Shown here: positions 43,969 to 48,578 of the stretch, piece after piece
Layout: each line of letters opens with the position of its first letter
Position numbering within the stretch: position 1 is the stretch's first letter
NCBI RefSeq assembly: GCF_019683635.1
Contig: NZ_JADGIA010000010.1
Location: 1 to 48,578, forward strand
DNA length: 48,578 nucleotides
Source of the DNA: Thermogemmatispora sp.
GTDB taxonomy: Bacteria > Chloroflexota > Ktedonobacteria > Ktedonobacterales > Ktedonobacteraceae
Reading direction: 5' to 3'
The notes under the pieces: generated by a model
Told to the model about the DNA's origin: nothing
Seen by the model: only the letters and a program-made list of their open reading frames with translations
The model's database searches: none
Translations under genes and position numbers: made by a program

Positions 43969-43998
43969 CAGGCCGCCGCGCGGCCTGCTTCGTTTTTT
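43969..43998 (+). terminator. Rho-independent terminator of the glucan operon
   Basis: CAGGCCG (43969-43975) pairs with CGGCCTG (43981-43987) around CCGCG, followed shortly by six T (43993-43998). It lies 57 bases after the GH31 stop. Confidence 0.85.
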
Positions 43999-44060
43999 CA
44001 CCTGGGCTCACTCGTTAGATCTGTCTTCAAGATCTTTGTGCTGCCAGAGCTAGAGAGAGG

Positions 44061-44098
44061 AAGAGTGCTGGCAAGAGGTGCCAGCACTCTTCTTTTTG
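44061..44098 (+). terminator. Second strong rho-independent terminator
   Basis: A perfect 13-bp stem, AAGAGTGCTGGCA (44061-44073) with TGCCAGCACTCTT (44079-44091), loop AGAGG, followed by CTTTTTG. It is independent of the terminator 60 bases before it. The short interval between the two contains no gene, so this one may terminate a small RNA or insulate the cas region. Confidence 0.85.
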
Positions 44099-44131
44099 TT
44101 TCTCTCCTCTTTTTTTTTGAATACTTCCGAG

Positions 44132-44154
44132 GATTCCGATACTTTAGCGGAATC
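44132..44154. promoter_or_regulatory. Inverted-repeat operator upstream of the cas1 remnant
   Basis: GATTCCG (44132-44138), nine bases, CGGAATC (44148-44154). A second copy with the same 9-base gap and 20 of 23 identical bases lies at 44831-44853 before the WYL-cas3 operon. A promoter-like TTGAAT-17-TACTTT (44117-44145) overlaps it. A regulator, most simply the WYL protein, probably binds here. Confidence 0.7.
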
Positions 44155-44280
44155 TTCTCGCTACTCTTGTGGGCATGAGCGCGCTGCTGCTAAGGCTGCT
44201 TCAGCCTGGTAGCTGCAGTATAATTACCAGACTGTTCCGATAAAAATGTCAATGGCTATCGTCTGACGGATAGGGAAACA

Positions 44281-44640
44281 ATGAATCTGATTGTGGAAGG
44301 GAAAGGCATCTTTATTAGTAAACATCAAGGAAGAATTCGTCTGGTCCAGGGATCGCAGGTCGTGGAGGAAATACCTCTGATCCATCTCAAGCAAATTCTT
44401 GTTATCGATACAGGCGTTGGGATCTCCAGCGATGTGGTGAAGCTCTGCAGCGAGGAAGGGATTGCGCTCCATTTCCTGGAGATTGGAAGGCCGGGCCGCT
44501 CAGCACTACGGAGCGGGCGTCAGGTATGTTCTGCCTGAGCAGATCGCTTGGCCCGGATGGCAGACACGGGGAGCCACCGATCTTTTCAATGCCCTCCTCA
44601 ACTACGGCTACGGCGTGCTTTATGCTCAAGTTGAACAGCC
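44281..44640 (+). pseudogene. cas1: Collapsed cas1 (CRISPR integrase) gene
   Basis: The first 65 codons or so (frame of 44281) are a Cas1 beta-strand domain: MNLIVEGKGIFISKHQGRIR, then VVEEIPLIHLKQILVIDTGV and EEGIALHFLEIG. About 44475 onward, in another frame, the helical domain resumes with LEGRAAQHYGAGVRYVLPEQ and TRGATDLFNALLNYGYGVLY. The catalytic Glu of the EGRAA motif is kept, but roughly 90-100 residues between the parts are missing, and the half with the catalytic His and Asp is gone. The sequence then jumps into a Cas4 tail. Cas1 with Cas2 integrates spacers; this copy cannot. A TATAAT (44219-44224) and a weak GGGA ribosome site remain upstream. Confidence 0.85.
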
Positions 44641-44768
44641 GCCGTGTTGAGACAACAGTGGCGGCCATCCGTCAGAGCCTGCAGACAGAGGGTCTGCCAG
44701 GGCCCACAGCTCAGCAGCGCCGCTGCCCACTGTGCGAGTTTCGCCGCTTCTGCAACGACGTGGTGTGA
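44636..44768 (+). pseudogene. cas4: cas4 3' remnant
   Basis: In a third frame, from the deletion joint with cas1, the sequence encodes RRVETTVAAIRQSLQTEGLP and then QQRRCPLCEFRRFCNDVV, ending at a stop. C-x2-C-x5-C after an A-I-R-x-L...G-x-P segment is the C-terminal iron-sulfur signature of Cas4 nucleases. The nuclease core and first Cys are absent. Cas4 trims prespacers with Cas1. The order cas1-part then cas4-part is the reverse of the cas4-cas1 fusion known in type I-G, so the joint arose by deletion from cas1 into a downstream cas4. Confidence 0.75.
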
Positions 44769-44808
44769 GTCAGGAGAACAGGAGAGCAGAGAGCGAACGC
44801 AAGGCGTA

Positions 44809-44830
44809 CCGGTCTTTTCTCTAAGACCGG
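44809..44830 (+). other. Perfect hairpin abutting the WYL operator
   Basis: CCGGTCTT (44809-44816) pairs with AAGACCGG (44823-44830), 6-base loop; the operator begins at the very next base. No U-tract follows. It may be a second protein site or the remnant terminator of the lost cas genes. Confidence 0.5.
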
Positions 44831-44853
44831 GATTCCGACGATTTAGCGGAATC
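44831..44853. promoter_or_regulatory. Inverted-repeat operator upstream of the WYL-cas3 operon
   Basis: GATTCCG (44831-44837), nine bases, CGGAATC (44847-44853). TATACT (44861-44866) starts seven bases after it, so the operator would cover the -35 region. The copy at 44132-44154 likewise has a -10-like TACTCT (44162-44167) exactly seven bases after it. Confidence 0.7.
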
Positions 44854-44946
44854 GTTAGGCTATACTGCTTCCCAGAGCAGCGGGCCGCCTGGCTCAGCTC
44901 CTCGGCCAGGTCAAGACAAGAGCACGAAGGGAAAGGAGACGCCGCC

Positions 44947-46026
44947 TTGAATACCGAGACCATGAAACGGGTCCATCGCCTGCAGACTATCATTCACCTT
45001 TTCGAGAGTCATATGAAGCGGCGGTGGCGCACCCGCGAAATCGCTGAGCGGCTGGGCATCAATGAGGATACGGCGAACAAGTACCTGAATGAGCTGCAGC
45101 TAACCGGCCTGCTGCCTCTCACGAAAGAGGGCCTCTACTGGTTTTTGCCGGAAGGGGCGGTCATCCCCAGGCTACAGCTCTCCCTGAGCTATCCCGAGGC
45201 GGTGGGCCTCTATCTGGCTGGCCGCCTCCTGGCTCAGACGCGCGATGAGCGGAACTGGCATTTGACAATGGCCCTGCATAAGTTGGTAGAGGCCCTGCCC
45301 GCTCCCGTGCGCGAGCAGCAGGAGACTATTGCCGCGCTGCTGCTCACGGAGGATAGCGACAGGGAAGATGTTTCGGCCATTTTTCTGGCACTGGCGTGCG
45401 GCTGGGTCCAACACCGCCGCCTACGCCTGGTCTACGAGCCGCCGCGCAAGAGCCGTTTCGAGACGCTTTTCGATCCTTACCTGCTGGAACCATCAGCTAT
45501 CGGACGGACCATCTACGTGCTCGGCTACAGTCATACCGTGCGGGCCTTGCGTACTTTGAAGCTGGAGCGCATCCGACATGCAGAGCTAACCAGTGAGACG
45601 TTTGTCCCCGATCCCTCCTTTAAGGCTGAGGAATTGCTGCAACGGGCCTGGGGCGTGATGTACGGCGATGAGGAACCGGTCAGGGTACGCTTGCACTTCA
45701 GCAGCCAGGTGGTGAAGCGCGTGCGTGAGACGCGCTGGCATCCGTCGCAGGAGATTCGTCTGACGCGCGACGGCTGCGAGTGGACGGCCCTGATCGGTGA
45801 CCTGGTCGAGATCGAACCCTGGGTTCGCGGTTGGGGCGCCGACTGTGTGGTGTTGGAGCCGGAAGAGCTACGCCTGCGAGTCATTAGCCACGTCCAACGA
45901 GCCAGCCAGAACTATGGATTGCAGCGCCCCGCCCTCTCCACCCACGAGCCAGGCAGGCTCAACGCGGATCTGTTCCGCCGTCCCGCCCGGCCAGAAGAGG
46001 CTGAAGTGAAGGAAAGAAAGGAGTGA
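44947..46026 (+). CDS. WYL-domain transcriptional regulator of the CRISPR-Cas locus
   Basis: A 359-residue regulator. N-terminal winged helix-turn-helix (about 5-65): LQTIIHLFESHMKRRWRTRE, IAERLGINEDTANKYLNELQLTGLLPL. The WYL domain (about 150-215) has RRLRLVYEPPRKSRFETLFDPYLLEP and TIYVLGYSHTVRALRTLKLE, where IYVLGY replaces the usual WYLVGY; a WCX-like C-terminal extension follows (VKRVRETRWHPSQEI, IGDLVEIEPWVRGWGADCVV). WYL proteins are common regulators of CRISPR loci and sense nucleic acid or nucleotides. The TTG at 44947 is eight bases after AAAGGAG and is chosen over ATG 44962; the frame is open back to 44644 through the cas4 remnant. cas3 follows after 12 bases. Confidence 0.9.
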   Translation: MNTETMKRVHRLQTIIHLFESHMKRRWRTREIAERLGINEDTANKYLNELQLTGLLPLTKEGLYWFLPEGAVIPRLQLSLSYPEAVGLYLAGRLLAQTRDERNWHLTMALHKLVEALPAPVREQQETIAALLLTEDSDREDVSAIFLALACGWVQHRRLRLVYEPPRKSRFETLFDPYLLEPSAIGRTIYVLGYSHTVRALRTLKLERIRHAELTSETFVPDPSFKAEELLQRAWGVMYGDEEPVRVRLHFSSQVVKRVRETRWHPSQEIRLTRDGCEWTALIGDLVEIEPWVRGWGADCVVLEPEELRLRVISHVQRASQNYGLQRPALSTHEPGRLNADLFRRPARPEEAEVKERKE

Positions 46027-46038
46027 GCGGTTTCCCTC

Positions 46039-48578
46039 ATGAAGACTCTCTATCCCTATCAGGAGCGTGTGCTCCAGGTGCTGGCCCAGGGCCGCAATGT
46101 GATTCTGGTCATTCCGACGGGCGGCGGAAAGACGCTGGCAGCCCTGCTACCCTTCCTGCAGAGCTGCGCGTTTAACGATGGGACGCTGCCCGGGAAGGCG
46201 CTCTACGTCTCGCCCATGCGGGTGCTGGCCACGCAGTTCATCAGAACCTGCCGCCAGTTACTGGAGGAGGAGCTGAACCCGCTCTTGATCGAGCCGCTGC
46301 GCCAACGCTATGCCCAGTTCGGTCGTTCGCTGCTCAGTTTGCAAACAGGCGAGTCGCCGGACGATCCCCAGTTCGAGTCATTGATCATCGCCTGCACGAT
46401 CGATCAGCTGCTGGCCAGCGCTCTCGGCGTGCCCTATAGCGTCGACGGGGCGCGCGCCAATATCAATGTTGGTCTGCTCGCCAGCACCTACCTGATTCTG
46501 GATGAGCCGCATCTCTATCCGCTCAATCGGCAAGGCCAGAGCTGCTTTGGCGCCCTGACAACAACGATCGAGCTGCTGCGCCAGCTCAAGGATCTGACCC
46601 GCTTTATCTTCATGAGCGCGACCCTCTCCAGGCCACTGGTGGAGCAACTGGCGCAGATGATCGATGCTGAGGTGATTGAGGCAAGCGATGAGGAGCTGAC
46701 CGCCCTGGCCAAGGGACGTCAGCGCGTCTTTCGGCGCGTGGCGGAGCCGCTGAGCGCCGAGCAGGTGCTTGCGCGTCACCAGCGCTGCTCTCTGGCGGTC
46801 TGTAACCGTGTCGAGCGAGCCCAGGAGCTATATCTGCAGCTTGATGAGCTGATTCAAGAGCGCGGGCTTGACATCCGTCTGCAACTGCTGCACAGCCGCT
46901 TTAGTGATGAGGATCGGCGCCGCCAGGGCGAGGAACTGCAGCGTTTGCTTGGTCCCGCCGCCTGGGACGAGGAGAGCGGGCGCTATCAGGGCGAGAATGT
47001 GATTGTGGTGGCGACGCAGGTGGTCGAGGTGGGGCTTGATATCTCGGTTGAGACGCTGCACAGCGAGCTGTCGCCAGCCAATAGCCTGATCCAGCGCGCC
47101 GGACGCTGCGCGCGCTTCCCTCGCCAGCAGGGGCAGGTCTTTGTCTACTCGCTCCCCGTCGATGATCAGGGTCAGCCGCAGACACTGCCCTACGAGCCGG
47201 AACCCTGTCAACGTACCTGGGAGGCCCTGGCCGAGTACGATGGCCAGGTAGTGCGCTTTCAGGAGGAGCGCCGCCTGCTTGACACGGTCCACTGTGAGAG
47301 CGACCTCCAGTTGCTGGCGCGCTACGAGGAGCAACGGCCCCTTCTGCTGGAGAAGATGGTGACCAGCTTGAGGAAACCCGATCCAAGTGTGCGCTCTACG
47401 CTGATCCGTGACGATCTGCAAGTGGCGCTGCTGGTGCACGATGCGCCCGAAGAGGAGATCGTCACAGCGCCCTGGCACTGGCAGCTTTTCACGCTGCGTC
47501 CCAGTCTGCTGCAGGGCCGGCACTGGCGGGCCCTACAGGAGCGGGCCGCCGCACTGGGCCTCGATTGGGTGTGCAAACAAGCGGTGCTCGTGGATAGCGG
47601 GAGCGGGACAGCGGCCCAGGGCGAGGACGATAGCCGGCGCGAGCCACTCTATACGTGGGAGCCGGTGACCAACCCGGCCCAGATCAGCAGTGCGCTGGTC
47701 TTGGCTCTGCCGCAGGCCCTGGTGACCTACGATCGCGATCTGGGCCTGGTCTTCCGCGACGGACGTCTGCCGCTGTCCGCGCGCTGGCGGCAGCGCCTTG
47801 AGGGCACGCGCTACCAGAGCCGTCCGCAGGAGCGGCGGCGTTCAGGTGCGGCCAGTCAGACGGTCTCGCGCCAGCGCTACGAGGAGCACATTGGGGGACT
47901 GGCCGACGCCTACCACTACGGCCTCTACCATGAGCTGGCCTATGCTCTGCGCCGCCTGGAGGAGCGCATGGGAGTGGCAGCGGGCACGATTGATCAGGCC
48001 ATTCAGTTGGCCCTGGCCCTGCACGACCTGGGGAAACTGGCTGAGGGCTGGCAGCGTTGGGCCCGCGCCTGGGAGCGCCTCTATCACGAAAAGAAGGGTC
48101 TGCACTATCAGGAACCGGCAGCCGATTATCTCTTTGCCAAGACGACCTATAATGTGCGAGCCCGCGAAGAGCGACAGTGGGAGCAAGAGCTAGCCGAACG
48201 CCGTCCTAACCACGCCTGTGAGAGCGTGGCTTTGGCGCGCCGCTTCATTGTGGACTGCCTGGGCGCGACAACGCCGGCCAGCCCCACTGCGCCCGTGGCG
48301 CGGGCCACCTGCTATGCCATTGCCCGTCATCATACCACAGGGGCCCACGAATATGGTGCGAGCAGGCTGGCGCCAGGAGCCTTAGAGGCGGTACGGCGAG
48401 CCTTAGCCCTGGTACAGCGCGAGACCCCTCCTCAGCCCATGAACCTGCAGTTGATTCTGCCAGCGTGCCAGCAAGGAGATCTCTTCCCCGAGAACGCCAC
48501 TTCGGGGAAGTTCAGTCAGCCCGCGCTGGACCTGCACAAACCCCACTACGAAACCTGGCTGGCCTTTGTCATGACACG
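46039..48578 (+). CDS. cas3: CRISPR-associated helicase-nuclease Cas3, HD domain C-terminal (partial)
   Basis: At least 846 codons, open to the window end. It begins directly with the helicase: YPYQERVLQVL, Walker A IPTGGGKT (Lys 31), Walker B/DExH LILDEPHLYPL (Asp 155), motif III FMSATLS (about 193), motif V/VI VVEVGLDI and LIQRAGRCARF (about 352). The HD nuclease comes afterwards: EEHIGGLADAYHYGLYHELA, then LALALHDLGKLAEGW (His 662-Asp 663) and IARHHTTGAHEYG. Cas3 unwinds and degrades target DNA after Cascade binding. Most type I Cas3 proteins have HD first; helicase-then-HD order is a known trait of subtype I-G (formerly I-U). No RAMP or Cas8 gene is visible yet, as these would lie beyond the window. 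Co-transcribed with the WYL gene. Confidence 0.92.
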   Translation, partial: MKTLYPYQERVLQVLAQGRNVILVIPTGGGKTLAALLPFLQSCAFNDGTLPGKALYVSPMRVLATQFIRTCRQLLEEELNPLLIEPLRQRYAQFGRSLLSLQTGESPDDPQFESLIIACTIDQLLASALGVPYSVDGARANINVGLLASTYLILDEPHLYPLNRQGQSCFGALTTTIELLRQLKDLTRFIFMSATLSRPLVEQLAQMIDAEVIEASDEELTALAKGRQRVFRRVAEPLSAEQVLARHQRCSLAVCNRVERAQELYLQLDELIQERGLDIRLQLLHSRFSDEDRRRQGEELQRLLGPAAWDEESGRYQGENVIVVATQVVEVGLDISVETLHSELSPANSLIQRAGRCARFPRQQGQVFVYSLPVDDQGQPQTLPYEPEPCQRTWEALAEYDGQVVRFQEERRLLDTVHCESDLQLLARYEEQRPLLLEKMVTSLRKPDPSVRSTLIRDDLQVALLVHDAPEEEIVTAPWHWQLFTLRPSLLQGRHWRALQERAAALGLDWVCKQAVLVDSGSGTAAQGEDDSRREPLYTWEPVTNPAQISSALVLALPQALVTYDRDLGLVFRDGRLPLSARWRQRLEGTRYQSRPQERRRSGAASQTVSRQRYEEHIGGLADAYHYGLYHELAYALRRLEERMGVAAGTIDQAIQLALALHDLGKLAEGWQRWARAWERLYHEKKGLHYQEPAADYLFAKTTYNVRAREERQWEQELAERRPNHACESVALARRFIVDCLGATTPASPTAPVARATCYAIARHHTTGAHEYGASRLAPGALEAVRRALALVQRETPPQPMNLQLILPACQQGDLFPENATSGKFSQPALDLHKPHYETWLAFVMT

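Noticed and set aside
44005-44018. GGCTCACTCGTTAG also occurs at 25729-25742.
   Set aside because: A single 14-base match between two places in 48 kb is expected by chance and the flanks differ.
44061-44091. GAGTGCTGG...CCAGCACTC resembles a CIRCE heat-shock element.
   Set aside because: CIRCE has TTAGCACTC-N9-GAGTGCTAA; here the arms are in the opposite order, the loop is 5 bases and a T-run follows, so it is a terminator.
43913-44280. Looked for a CRISPR array near the cas genes.
   Set aside because: No regularly spaced direct repeats here or elsewhere in the window; the inverted repeats are single elements.

Overview
The window is a GC-rich bacterial chromosome segment with dense, mostly short-spaced genes. 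Gene content fits a member of the Chloroflexota, most likely the class Ktedonobacteria (Thermogemmatispora-like): an ABC/GH locus for polysaccharide, a helicase-first Cas3, WYL and ArsR/MerR/MarR/LacI regulators, and large multi-domain histidine kinases. This placement is inferred from gene content only; the window holds no rRNA, and I see no tRNA.

Layout. 1-10.9 kb holds housekeeping and accessory genes: an ACT-domain protein, an ArsR-CDF zinc export operon, a Bcr/CflA drug exporter, an HD-domain protein, a GT39-like membrane protein, a SAM methyltransferase, a PHP phosphoesterase and a type-B carboxylesterase. 11-13.4 kb has two more methyltransferases; one is a paralogue of the first and shares its promoter architecture. 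13.4-16.8 kb is an ABC importer of the nitrate/taurine/NMT1 class with a structured upstream region. 16.8-20.6 kb is a two-component system (923-aa sensor kinase plus OmpR-type regulator) behind a leader with mutually exclusive hairpins. 20.7-27.2 kb is a phosphotransferase region. On the minus strand lie a MerR regulator, a lone mannose-type EIIA, HPr and EI; on the plus strand lies an ascorbate-type EIIA-EIIB-EIIC set. The two arms diverge from a pair of near-identical promoters with 19-bp spacers, the hallmark of MerR control, so one regulator probably commands the whole phosphorelay. 27.2-28.0 kb is a gene graveyard with a decayed duplicate of the EIIC 3' part.

28.0-30.6 kb is a divergent pair: a MarR regulator fused to a beta-rich adhesin-like domain, and an MFS exporter. 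A strong promoter with two identical-core operators lies between them. 30.8-31.7 kb is an aldo/keto reductase. 32.4-43.9 kb is a self-contained glucan utilisation locus: a LacI regulator diverging from a Tat lipoprotein sugar-binding protein, two permeases, a secreted GH87-like alpha-1,3-glucanase with three malectin-like repeats, and a GH31 alpha-glucosidase, closed by a terminator. The likely pathway is extracellular cleavage of alpha-1,3-glucan (for example fungal wall), import of oligosaccharides, and intracellular hydrolysis.

43.9-48.6 kb is the edge of a CRISPR-Cas locus: a cas1 gene collapsed by deletions, a cas4 tail, a WYL regulator and a cas3 with C-terminal HD domain running off the window. 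A 23-bp inverted repeat (GATTCCG-N9-CGGAATC) lies upstream of both the cas1 remnant and the WYL-cas3 operon, suggesting a WYL operator that survived the loss of the adaptation genes. No CRISPR array is present in the window.
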